A DNA stretch of 64,000 bases from Silene latifolia. Its lineage: Eukaryota > Streptophyta > Magnoliopsida > Caryophyllales > Caryophyllaceae. Below are positions 20,825 through 31,047 of this stretch, in pieces. Where the stretch lies: contig NC_133534.1 in assembly GCF_048544455.1 (NCBI RefSeq), positions 123,838,269-123,902,268 of the forward strand, read 5' to 3'. The position numbers and the translations under genes were made by a program. Below the pieces are notes generated by a model. It worked only from the letters and a program-made list of their open reading frames with translations. It did not search any database and was not told the origin of the DNA. Numbering within the stretch: the stretch's first letter is position 1; each line of letters opens with the position of its first letter.

Positions 20825-22098
20825 GGCCTTTCTACAAAGAAACCCCGAACTAATAAAAAATGTGAATCAAACCCCTGCACAAAAAGGACTCGACTCGCAT
20901 ACTCGACCTTTGACTCAGACCTGACTCAAAGACAGACTTAGACCTGGGAAATGAGCTAAGTGACTCACTTGTGCAAGGTCAAGGTGTAGGAGAGGGGTTC
21001 TAGACCTAACTAGGGCTAAAACCTAACTCAAACAGACTTACACTAGGACATAGACTAGACTAGACATAGACTCGGTACAAACTTAGCATAGACTTGACAT
21101 AGATTTGGTGTGACTAAACCGTGATCGAAACCAGACATGGCTCATTTGTTTGGAAAGGGGGACGCCCCATAGTGTCTAAATGGGGTGTTTTTGTGGCTTA
21201 GACTTTGACCAAGTGGGCGACCTACTTGACTTGGACCTAAGAGGTGACTTAGGTAACCCACTAGGATTGTGTTCTAGCCTAGACAAGCTTGGTTCACTTG
21301 AACCCTAGATAAAACCAAACATGGCTTAAACTAGAGCAACTAGATTGGACTTGACCCAACTGACTCAAACTCTATTCTAGGTTTGGGTTAGGTTTGGATT
21401 ATGGTTTATTAGATTTTGAAATTGGAAAAGATTAAATCGAAATAAGCTTTTAAAATGGGCAGCATGCCGTTTTATAAAAGGCTTGATTTGGTCAAAATTC
21501 TAATCCTAATTCGGCAGCACTTCGACATGAAAATATTTCTTTTTTCAAAAGAGGTAGCTTCAAAAGTTCGGGATTGAAAAGACGTTTAAAGATTTGGACC
21601 TAACTAGGTCCATAAATTTCGAAAATAAGGGGTGGGAAAACCGTTTGTTTCGAAAACATTGATCCAAGAATGGGTTTTGAAAAAAGACTTGGTATTGAAA
21701 ACAGACTTAGGAAGACAAGTAGCACTTAATCATTCACATATTATGGATGCGATGCATGAGCCTAGACTCTTCTAAGTCTCGGTCGGTCTTCTAAAAGAAG
21801 GTCCGTGCCAGTGATCCCACGAGATTAAAGGAGTGGTCTCCCCTCATACGCACATTGCTATATGGTAGGTATGGCACTTGTTAATTGCATGGAAGCACCT
21901 TTGATATTTAAATCAGACACAGTGGACGTCATCCCCTTATCTCGAACTTAAAAGAAAGCTCTCGAGGAGGATGGTCTGAATCCAAAAGTCTCAAGGGGTT
22001 TATGCATGATTAACATAAAAAAAATGCATGTGATAGATATTCCTAATAGCCATTGTTTTACTTTTCAAGTTTCATTGTCCTCAGCAGAGTCGCCAAAT
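20825..22098 (-). mobile_element. Tat-A 5' leader between gag and LTR
   Basis: Non-coding. It is rich in repeated words such as GACTTGAC, GACTCGACT and TAGACCT, probably a decayed tandem repeat, and contains a purine-rich stretch around 21420-21700. It ends at the PBS. A partial homologue lies at 8647-9603. Confidence 0.75.
22077..22095 (-). promoter_or_regulatory. primer-binding site of Tat-A
   Basis: The minus strand reads TGGCGACTCTGCTGAGGAC three bases after the LTR end TTGTCCACA. Position and the TGGC start fit a tRNA primer site; I cannot assign the tRNA with certainty from sequence alone. Confidence 0.7.
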
Positions 22099-24599
22099 TG
22101 TGGACAAGGGAATTTACATCCACTTTATGTTTATTATTTCATATTAAACACTTTTCATATTGAAAGAGTCGCCACTTAATTTTTAAATGGAATTTAGAAA
22201 TCAAATTGTAGAGATTTTAAGTTCTTGTGAGATTACGTGTTGGGAAGTTTATTTTAATTTCATTAATTAACACCCAACCCTGCCCGTAACTATAACAGTC
22301 TCTACTAAATAAAACGATGGCTATTTTGGATATGTATCTCATGCGAGTATGCAAACATTGTTTTAAAACCTAACATGGAGATTTCATTCTATGTCGATTT
22401 AATGCATTTAACTGGTCAAGTTATTTTAGCATATGAAGTTCATATAGCTATTCTAGCAAGAAACAAACAAAGAGAGGAAGGAAAGAGATATTCTTACTCT
22501 TTAGCATAAGATAGATTAACAAACATGTGAATTAATTAAATAAAACATGATAAGATAATCAAATTAACATGCTTTAAAAATCAAAGACATAAACTTTAAC
22601 AAATTAAGACAAGTGTAGTTCATAAATTCAATCATCATGCTCAAATCAAACTAATTTAAACAAAATAAAATCAATCAAACTTGTTAAATTCTTCATGCGA
22701 TAAACATAGAATAATAATTATCCTAACAGAAGAAAAATTCAACATACAAAGGCCATCTATCGGCACATCCATACAACTAATCCCGTTCTCCTTCATTCAA
22801 CAACAACAACAAGATGCAATAAACATCGTTTATTAAAACAAATTAGTTGGTTTAGTTATGTCCGAATCTGAATACGAGGATATGTAAATGAGAAGGGGAA
22901 ATGACCGACCAATCTAGCGGCTTTCTTTCCCCAACTCAAGTCAACGCGGGTATTCAAATTAGCACTTTAACTCATACTCGTATCTATACTAATTATTTCA
23001 TAATTAACAATTTATACGATAATAATACGATGTAATAAACATAATTAAAAGATGGAATTAAAAGGGAAAAAGGAGAGATTTTTATGCACCCTCAACCTAC
23101 ATGTATTGTTGACACCGTCTTGGGCCGTAATCTATCGTATATTTTATCTCGAGGGGCCATCGTCGACGAAGCAACAAAGTAACAATACGTTTTTTGATAA
23201 ACCTGGACAGCAACTTTCAAACTGCAATTTCTCACTCGTTTCTCGATGAAAATTAGATTAAAACAAAACAAGCTCGTTCTGAGGTATTGTTCACGAAAAA
23301 CGAGCATAAACAGAACTGGACAGACAGGAAAAGCCGCGAAAACAGAGTGTATCACACTCTGTTTTTCGAGGGGATTCGTGTGCTCTCAAGGTCAATTTGG
23401 CTCGTGAATCTTTATCTAATGTGTAGATTGATGTTATATGGTTAATTAGGAGCAAGAAACCCGAGTTTTAATGGAGGTTTGATGGTTGAACGAAGGGTTG
23501 AAAGGAGGACTCGCAAACTGATTCTCAGTTTTGTATGTCGGTTTTGTCGAGGGTTTTGAGAGGCAACTAGGGTTCATTTATGGAGGTTTAGGCTTTTTAA
23601 TGGCAGTAAGATGTGTGGAGAGCTTAGAGAATCGAATCTATGGCATAGGGGAGGTATTTATAAGGAGTTAGAGTAGGGTTTAAGAGAGGAGAAGCATACG
23701 GGTCTCCGTTTGCATAGCTGCTGTCCAGCAGCTTTTCGTGGGGTTTTGGGGTTTGTATGAGGGGTTTTCTTGGTGTTTAAGCTAGGGTAATATGGTTATG
23801 ATCCAGGGTATGATCTAGGGTTATTGGGCACGGGTTTAGTAGGTGTTTGGAGTGCGTTTTGGACTCGAGTTTGAGCTGAACGAAAACAGGGGATGTTTGT
23901 GTCGTGTTGTTTGGGGCCTGTTTTGGATGGGTTAGACACGGGTTTTGTGGAGGGTTTTAGTGGTGGATTTGGACCTGGGCATGGTGGGTAGCGTGGACTA
24001 TGGGTTGGTGGTGATGGGTTGCGGGTTTGGACCAAGTTCGGAGCAAAACAAACGGACTATGTTGAACACGGGTTGGGAAGGAGTTGGGCTGTGTTGGGGG
24101 GCTGTTTTGGACGTGAATTGGTGAGTGTGGGGCTTGAACTTGGGTCTTGGTAATAGTCGGGATATGGCAAAAAAATTTAGGTGAATTTGCATCGAAAATC
24201 GTGCCCAAAACCGAGTTAAAATCAAGCTTAAAATCATGTATAAAATCGTCGTAAAAATCGATTTTTTCAAATAAGATTAATAAAACAATTTAAATTGATT
24301 TTTCAAATCAAGTAACTTAAGAATGATTTTTCAAATCAAATATCTATTCTATTTTCAATCAATTAAACTTAAGAAAATAAATTCAAATTAAAACAAATAA
24401 AGTGAATTCGTTTTAAAAAACATTAATTTAAATATCATTTAATTTAATAAAATACTTCATCGACAACGTCCATTCTACATCGTAAAACGAGCTCAAATAA
24501 TGACGGGGTCAACTTTGCAAATGCATGTTGTCCTATCATCATCGGGTGTTTTGACAGGACCTCTATAAATGCCAATATCGACAGATATGGGTATCTACA
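22099..24599 (-). mobile_element. Tat-A LTR, right copy (serves as 5' LTR of the central unit)
   Basis: About 2501 bp with ends TGTGGACAAG and GGTATCTACA in plus orientation, flanked by the PBS on the left and a polypurine tract on the right, so internal sequence lies on both sides. It contains a perfect 10-bp hairpin AACAGAGTGT/ACACTCTGTT at 23341-23363, the inverted repeat GCTGCT/AGCAGC at 23717-23732 and a minus-strand TATAAATA at 23655-23662. Confidence 0.88.
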
Positions 24600-24646
24600 G
24601 AGCCCCCACTTTGACCGAGGCTTGGACAGGGCGAAAGTCAAAGTAT
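24600..24646 (-). promoter_or_regulatory. polypurine tract, Tat-A right copy
   Basis: The minus strand reads CAAAGTGGGGGCTC immediately before the LTR start TGTAGATACC, preceded by GACTTTCGCCCTGTCC. It is the 3' edge of a second Tat-A unit that continues to 26676. Confidence 0.8.
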
Positions 24647-24773
24647 ACCTCATGTCCCTCTCGACCTGAGGATTCCGCGGGTCGTTTATAGACCATTAGA
24701 CTTGTGTATATAAGCTCGTCAGCCATAAGAAGAGATCATACCTGAAGCTTCGCAGGGGATTAATCATCGGTGG

Positions 24774-25576
24774 TCATCGACCCATTGAAAAGGTGGTGAG
24801 TTGAGCCTTATCCTTAGGCGCCTTCGTATCCGTTATGACGGAATCAAACCCGTATCGTAGTTCGACACTGATGGCATGCATTCTACTAATCTATGCCCAG
24901 AATGGAATGGGGTTTTCCAAATGAGGTTACCATTCCTTCAAAACTTTGCTTTTAGTTGTGGAGTTCCTCCACTTTGTATGGAATTGGATCGATTTGAATT
25001 TGATTTGATTTTTATTGTGGATGTCATCCATTAATTCTAATAATGGTCTCTGAAGCCAACGGCTTCAGAGCCCCCAGTTGCAATGGGTCTAAAGGCAAAG
25101 CCTTTAGAGCTCCCAGTTGAACCATTTCCTGTTACATTCGAAACATGGAAAAGAAATACAACAATAATCATATTATCGTATAAACACATATTTAGATCAT
25201 CGATCTTTGAATGTTGAAACCTTTTGATAAACTGAGTCATCGACCTGAAGCTTTGATTTGAAACAACCATTGTTGAAATGGGCCATAGGCCTGGATTTTG
25301 AAAAATATTTTCATGCTGGGGATGTATTGCTATTTGGATCATCGATCCTTGAAAAAGGATTTGAAAATGGGCAATCGACCAGGATAAGCATTTTGAAATT
25401 GAATTTGAAAAGGGGTCATCGACCCGGATAGACATTTCAAAATAGAAATGGAAATGGAAATTTTGAAAATCGAAATAAGAATGGGTCATCGACCCGGATA
25501 AACATTTTGAAAATGAACTTCAAAATGGGCCATCGACCCTGATAAGCATTTTGAAAATGGAAATGATCATCGATCT
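24774..25576. repeat. ATC-loop hairpin array in Tat-A 3' region, right copy
   Basis: Homologous to 12322-13125 but with some units better preserved: AGATC/GATCT at 25194-25206 is perfect here and damaged in the left copy. Others: GGATC/GATCC, GGGTC/GACCC twice, GATC/GATC. The hairpin pair CTCTGAAGCC/GGCTTCAGAG and CTAAAGGC/GCCTTTAG (loop AAA here) lies at 25048-25108. Confidence 0.8.
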
Positions 25577-25780
25577 TTGAAAAAGATTTTTGAAATCCCG
25601 ATTTTCAAAAGGGAAAGGATAGGGTAGACTCGATTTGCATTTTGAAATGCGACAAAAGGGTGAGACTCGTGACTGCTGACTATTGGTGTAGGGTCCCATG
25701 TTCGGTGGGTCCTACGTGGGCTGGCAATAGACTATTTCACAGGCCTTTCTGATGCTGACAAGACAAGACATATTCCTTTA

Positions 25781-26300
25781 TTGGGTTTGGATCACCCCAT
25801 CTATATTTATCCGAACTGTGTTCTTCGACAATTTGGCCGGCCACAAATGATTCCCTTGATGGAACCTGCCCCAGGACTGCCCTTCGACCTCACTTGCTCT
25901 CGTTGCCAGGCGTGGCTCTATGCATGGCACCGCAGCACCTTATGGCGCGTGCCTAAGATAATTCCCTCGACATGATTGTCTCATTCATACTTAAGATGGA
26001 TCAAAGAAACTTCCCCCGAAATCAGAAGGAAGCTTCAGAAGGATGATGTTGTAGACTGGAAGTACTATGAGGGAAGCCTCAAAAATCGAGCATGCTTTGA
26101 AATGAATTTAACTGCGACCGAGTCTGAACCTAAGATTGACAAAAACCCTAAATATGATCCTTAGGTCTCAAGTGTTTGGAAATGATTGGGGGTAAAGGCC
26201 GATGATGGGCCGATATTGGCTGAGAGGTTGGGTCCCCGACCAAGTGCAAAAGACAGACTGGGCCCGCATGAAGAAAGTGCAGTTCCTCCGAAGAAACGGG
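25781..26300 (+). pseudogene. antisense DUF7745-like ORF fragment, Tat-A right copy
   Basis: Antisense to pol; two frames of 64 and 62 codons abut at an in-frame stop near 25973 and continue in degraded form to about 26300. YPNCVLRQFGRPQMIP followed by AWLYAWHRSTLWRVPK and SYLRWIKETSPEIRRKLQKD matches the left copy. The stop replaces the Trp codon that the left copy keeps (TWVSPS). Confidence 0.6.
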
Positions 26301-26452
26301 CTTCAGTGAAGATGGGTGAGACTTAGTCTCGTGATGGTTTACATGACTCGGCAATAGGGGGGATAGGTACCTATTATATTATGGTTTATTATTATTAGAT
26401 GTTTTAGACACCATGACCCAGTTTTACATTTAGAATTACATTTTTTCGTTTG

Positions 26453-26516
26453 TACTCTTTCAAAGAGTTTCCTACGTATCTGCTTTTCAACATAATCAAA
26501 CCGGGGTCGTAGTTCA
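26453..26516. other. conserved structured motif, Tat-A right copy
   Basis: Hairpin ACTCTTT/AAAGAGT (loop C), then TCCTACGTATC, spacer, AATCAAACC, CGTAGTTC. CTACG and CGTAG can pair. Compared with 14055-14116 this copy keeps the G of CTACG that the left copy has lost. Confidence 0.6.
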
Positions 26517-26629
26517 TAATTCCTAATACAGAGACAACGAATGTCAAACATTGAAACTAGACTCAAATACAAATGCAATCCGAATTTTATTTCATAACAT
26601 TTGAGAACGAGGTCTTTAGGGATATTAAT

Positions 26630-26676
26630 TTTTCAACTGGTCCAGATTTGTAGGATTCGAAAAGTCATTTCCATCT
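26630..26676 (-). pseudogene. terminal stub of a second Tat-A pol
   Basis: The last codons of Tat pol (GNDFSNPTNLDQLKN on the minus strand) are followed toward higher coordinates by an abrupt change to the TGTGGACA start of the Tat-B LTR. This shows a further Tat-A unit continued to the right before Tat-B inserted or replaced it. Confidence 0.75.
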
Positions 26677-29130
26677 TGTGGACATGGCCCACCTGCAAGC
26701 CCACTTCGATCTGTGGACGTACAGCGGTCTCTTTGAAAGCCACGCTCGGCGGCGTAAAAATGCTTTCGACCGGATCGTTTTAGATCGGTCGGTTTCGTCT
26801 CGGTAAGCGTCTCGAAACGATTAGAGATGTTTGGAGTCGCCACCAAGCATTTGTGGGATGCCTGGAACCCGTTCGAATTCAACTTTATACCTCGGTTAAA
26901 TCGAAACACAAAGCAGCGTTTGACATAGTTACTAAAGATAAGGAAATCGTCCCTCTTTAGCATCCTATCTCTAGAATGACTCTCGTACGCCCTGGATAAG
27001 GTCGTCCACTATCCAAAGTTTCTGAGTAAGAGGTGAAGGTACATATTGGGAAGCCCTTTAATCAGACACCCAATCCCGCCCACGTTAGCGGCCTCTACTG
27101 ATCGATCTTGGTTGGTTGAATGCAAAAGTTGATAAAACGGTTTAAATGCATGAATGCACATTCAATAATTTAAACCTAACATGTGAGAGCTTTCTAAGTC
27201 GATTGATTTAATCCAAGTATCAAGTATAAGATGTCGAGTTGGATTAACGATTGATTCGCATGCAAGACAGAAATTAAACATCCATTTACCGTATTAGGTT
27301 TAGAGTGCATGACACGATCCATTTGTCTTAGTAAGGCATTTTGCGAATATGCTTTTGAATAGTCATCTGATCCGTCCTATATCCGGGCTAACCGGAGTCG
27401 GGATCGTCCTAGACTAATCTTTGGAAGGGGCAGACCTGCACTGCAGACGGCTATATGAGGCGCGAGCCAGCCGGCGATACAAGGGGCTTCCCTCTGGTTT
27501 GGAAAATGAGAAATGGAAGGCCTGTTTAGGCGCGGGTTAGCCCACGGTTTATGTGCCATGTTCTGATATTTTAGAAGACATTATAAACGTGTTGAAAATG
27601 GGTATTTGGACCCGGTTTGATTTGAAGGGGTCGTTTAGAATGCATTTGTTGATTTGAAGAACTAGACTCTTATAATCATCATTATTTGGATAATATTTGG
27701 TGTCGGGTTCGACTTGACAAACTGGACATGAATAGTTTTGAAAATATTTATGGACTAATTGTTTTAAGTCCATTTTAATGTAATTAGTCGATACTCATCA
27801 TCGTACCCGGGTTAAAATCCGGCATGGTATGTAGAACCAAGGATGACATTGTGTTGGTGACTAATATGTTTGTTTGAAAATGTAAAGAAATGAAAAAAAG
27901 GTTTTAAAATACCTTTTAAATGTCATTAACCAAATATTATTACTGAAACACGGATCTAACCTTCATGGTACGAGGAACCAAGGGTGAAGAATGTTTTATG
28001 GTTAAAACAAATGAAATAAAATAAAATAAAAGGGGTTCGAAAATATTTGGAATGGTAAAAACCGATTACAAATATGAAAATGAATTAAAGGGAAATGACG
28101 AGAACAAACACGGTTGGTCTCTGGTCTGAACACCCCATTTAGGCGCGGGTAAGCTGGCGACCTAAGGGGCTTCTGCCTTAGACCAAAAATCAGTTTTGGC
28201 TCGTTTATTCCAAGTTTTGGTTCATGTTATGCACGTTTTAGCATGTTAAAGTCATGAAACAAATGAAAACATAATAAAAGAGGATTTTTACACCCTCATA
28301 CTTACATGTTTGGTTATGGCGAATGACCGACGTAAGGGTAACAACTCGTTTGATCGGAAAAAACTCGGTTTAAAACCGTTTTGGTAAGTAAAAAATGTGT
28401 TTTGATGTTAGTGATGGTGTAGTGGTCGAAGTGGTCGGTCAAGTGATTTAATGCACGATGACGGTACCAAACATTGTGTAAGGCATGTATTTACGATCAG
28501 TAGGTCGTAAATACGCGTCGGGTTGTGACTTAAGAAGTCGAGTCGAGAATTTTAAGGTGGAAAAGAGGGGGCGAACACTCGCGTAAGTCTCGAATGGGTG
28601 GCATTTGAGGGGTATTTATAGGAGAATGAGTGGTTGTGTGAGTTTTGAGCGACGTGGCCACTTGGACTGCTCAAAGAGGCGCGAGCCACGTCGCGGTTCT
28701 TCGAGTTGTGTTGTCAATTTCACAACAAACGCAATCATTATTTGTTCTATCCTAGGTTTTGTAGTCACATGTTTGGTACTTGACCAACATGAATCCGGGA
28801 AAACTTAAGGTAGAAGGTTTGAAATGTTTTGTTTTTGGTGGTTGACTCGGTTTGACTCGTTGTTGGAGTCGAGATTTGAATTTTTGAGTCGGTTTTTGGT
28901 CCGGTGTCGGTTTTGACTCTAGTTAGTGTCATTGCGACCCCGTCGTCGTGCATTAAATACTCCAGGTATTTTTGAAATGTTTTGAAATATTTTATTTTTG
29001 ATATCGTTTTAAGTTTTTCTATGTAAAGTTGTACACAAACTGTCGATCAAACGCCGCGATTCCAAAGCATGTTGTAGTCCGATAATCATCGGGTGTTTGT
29101 TGGAGTCTCAGTAGATACTGGGTATGTACA
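26677..29130 (-). mobile_element. 3' LTR of Tat-B
   Basis: About 2454 bp; in plus orientation it starts TGTGGACATGG and ends GGGTATGTACA, next to a polypurine tract. It shares ends with Tat-A and Tat-C LTRs but little else. It holds several AGGCGCG[AG]G motifs (27459, 27527, 28139, 28676), a minus-strand TATAAATA at 28613-28620, and GCGAACACTCGCGT near 28571, a word closely matched in the solo Tat-C LTR. No gene. Confidence 0.82.
28649..28694. repeat. 10-bp hairpin framing an AGAGGCGCGA core
   Basis: GCGACGTGGC and GCCACGTCGC are perfect complements and enclose 26 bases that contain CAAAGAGGCGCGA. Other copies of the same core in Tat-B have different but also complementary arms (31048-31084, 33570-33596). 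Confidence 0.8.
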
Positions 29131-29177
29131 GAGCCCCCACTTTGACTGAGGCTTGGATAGGGCGAAAGTCAAAGTAG
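29131..29177 (-). promoter_or_regulatory. polypurine tract of Tat-B
   Basis: The minus strand reads GTCAAAGTGGGGGCTC just before TGTACATACC. The flanking GACTTTCGCCCTATCC is nearly identical to that in Tat-A, which makes this 3' edge the most conserved non-coding block between the two families. Confidence 0.8.
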
Positions 29178-29398
29178 AGGCCCCAGGTCAATCGAAGATT
29201 ACAACCTAGAGACCCAGGCGACGTCGAGGTGGCTCGAAAGGATTCGGGCCGAGGACCTGCCGTCGGGAAAGGCGACGCCAAGGCGACTCGAGGGTACGAG
29301 CCAAGGACCTGTCGTCGGGAATAGTTTAGAGTCTATTGACTATCCGTGCGGGTCATTTAAAGTCCATTAGGCTCCTAAAAAATGCTCGCCAGCCATGG

Positions 29399-30195
29399 GA
29401 AGGAGTCATACCTGAGGCATCTGCGGATATGTCCTTGCACGTTTGCGGACAAAGGCTCGCCAGCTTTAGTAAGGAAATGTACCCGAGGCATCTTCGGGAT
29501 GTGTCCTTGAAATGGTTGTGGTCAAAGGCTCGGCAGCTGTGATAAGAAAATGTACCCAAGGCATCTTCAGGATCTGTCCTTGAATGTTTGCGGACAAAGG
29601 CTCGCTAGCCACGACAACGAAATGTACCCGAGGCATGTTCGGGATCTGTCTTTGAATGTTTGCGGACAAAGGCTCACCTGCCACGACAAGGAAATGTACC
29701 CGAGGCATCTTCGGGAGCTGCCCTTGAAATGGTTGCGGACAAAAGCTCGCCTGCCATGGTAAGGAAATGTACCCGAGGCATCATCGGGATGTGTCCTTGA
29801 AATGGTTGCGGACAATGGCTCGCCAGCTGTGATAAGGAAATGTACCCGAGGCATCTTCAGGATCTGTCCTTGAATGTTTGCGGACAAAGGCTCGCCAGCC
29901 ACGACAAGGAAATGTACCCGAGGCATCTTCGGGATCTGCCCTTGAAATGGTTGCGGACAATGGCTCGCCAGCCATGATAAGGAAATGTAACTGAGGCATC
30001 TTCGGGATGTGTCCTTGAAATGGTTGCGGACAAAGGCTCGCCAGCCATGGTAAGGAAATGTACCCGAGGCATCTTCAGGATCTGTCCTTGAATCTTTGCG
30101 GACAAAGGCTCACCAGCCATGATAAGAAAATGTACCCGAGGCATCTTCGGATCTGTCCTTGAATGGTTGCGGACAAAGGCTCGCCAGCCATGCGA
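29399..30195. repeat. 72/73-bp tandem repeat, about 11 units
   Basis: Units begin AAGGAAATGTACCCGAGGCA at 29471, 29544, 29616, 29688, 29761, 29834, 29906, 29979, 30052 and 30124, preceded by a degenerate unit at 29399. Each contains GGATCTGTCCTTGAA and GCGGACAAAGGCTCGCCAGCC. Because 72 is a multiple of three, long frames appear on both strands with a 24-residue period; I treat them as repeat by-products. Confidence 0.92.
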
Positions 30196-30275
30196 CGGTC
30201 GATTAATGGACCATGGGAATAGCCGTGTCAAGTGGGCTTGTTTTGAAAGTAGCGAACTCACGATGCCGCTGTGGA

Positions 30276-30945
30276 AATAGCGAATTTGAATTTTCACTAT
30301 CACTGTTTTTGAAATGAGGGGGTTCCACGAGGAAGCCCCCTGCTGGTATTTGAAGGAATAGTGAATTGTGAATCTTCACCATTCGTCGTTCTTCTTCGAA
30401 TTTGGAGTGGCAGTTTCGATTGTCGTTCGTTTGAATTTTGAAGGAAAATAGCAAATTTCAAGTCTGCTATTACGTTTGAAGTGATGGTTTATGTGCCGTC
30501 GTTGACATTTGATGGAAATAGTGAATTTGGAACCTTCACTATTGATTGAAGTGACGGTTTATGTGCCGCCGGTGACATTTGATGGAAATAGTGAATTTGG
30601 AATCTTCACTATTGATTGAAGTGACGGTTTATGTGCCGCCGTTGACATTTGATGGAAATAGTGAACTTGGAATCTTCACTATTGATTGAAGTGACGGTTT
30701 ATGTGCCGCCGTTGACATGTGTGGTGAGAATAGTGGAATTCAATTTCCAGCTATTATTTTGAAAATGACGGTTTTAATTGTCGTCGCTTGAAATTTGAAG
30801 AAATAGCAGATTTTGAATTTTCGCTATTATTTTTGAAATTGAAGGAAAATAGGGAATTTGATTTCACCATTATTTTCGAAATTGGCGGTTTTGATCGCCG
30901 TTTGTTTAAAATTCTCGAAAATAGTGAATTTAAATTTTCAGTATT
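30276..30945. repeat. alternating two-hairpin array in Tat-B 3' region
   Basis: Hairpin type 1 pairs AATAGTGAA with TTCACTATT (30517, 30587 and nearly at 30657) and appears with other arms as AATAGCA/TGCTATT (30447-30471), AATAG-TGGAA/TTCCA-CTATT (30729-30755) and AATAGC/GCTATT (30803-30828). Hairpin type 2 lies between them: GACG/CGTC (30768-30786) and GGCG/CGCC (30884-30899). Around 30500-30710 the pair forms a near-perfect 70-bp tandem repeat. A separate strong stem, GGGGG-TTCC/GGAA-CCCCC, is at 30318-30340. No coding potential is supported. Confidence 0.85.
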
Positions 30946-31047
30946 TGTTTTTTTGTCTTTGAGGAAATGACGATTTTCAATATCGTTAATGAAAAATTGA
31001 AGTTTAACATGGGAAATTGGGCTAAAGCCCAAATTTCGGTGGAAAGA

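Noticed and set aside
29399-30195. CRISPR-like array
   Set aside because: The units are continuous tandem repeats without unique spacers, in plant retrotransposon DNA.
29466-30303. Long minus-strand frames with 24-residue repeats (PRVHFLVVAGEPLSANIQ type)
   Set aside because: They follow from the 72-bp tandem repeat being a multiple of three; other frames are open as well and no start or promoter is evident.
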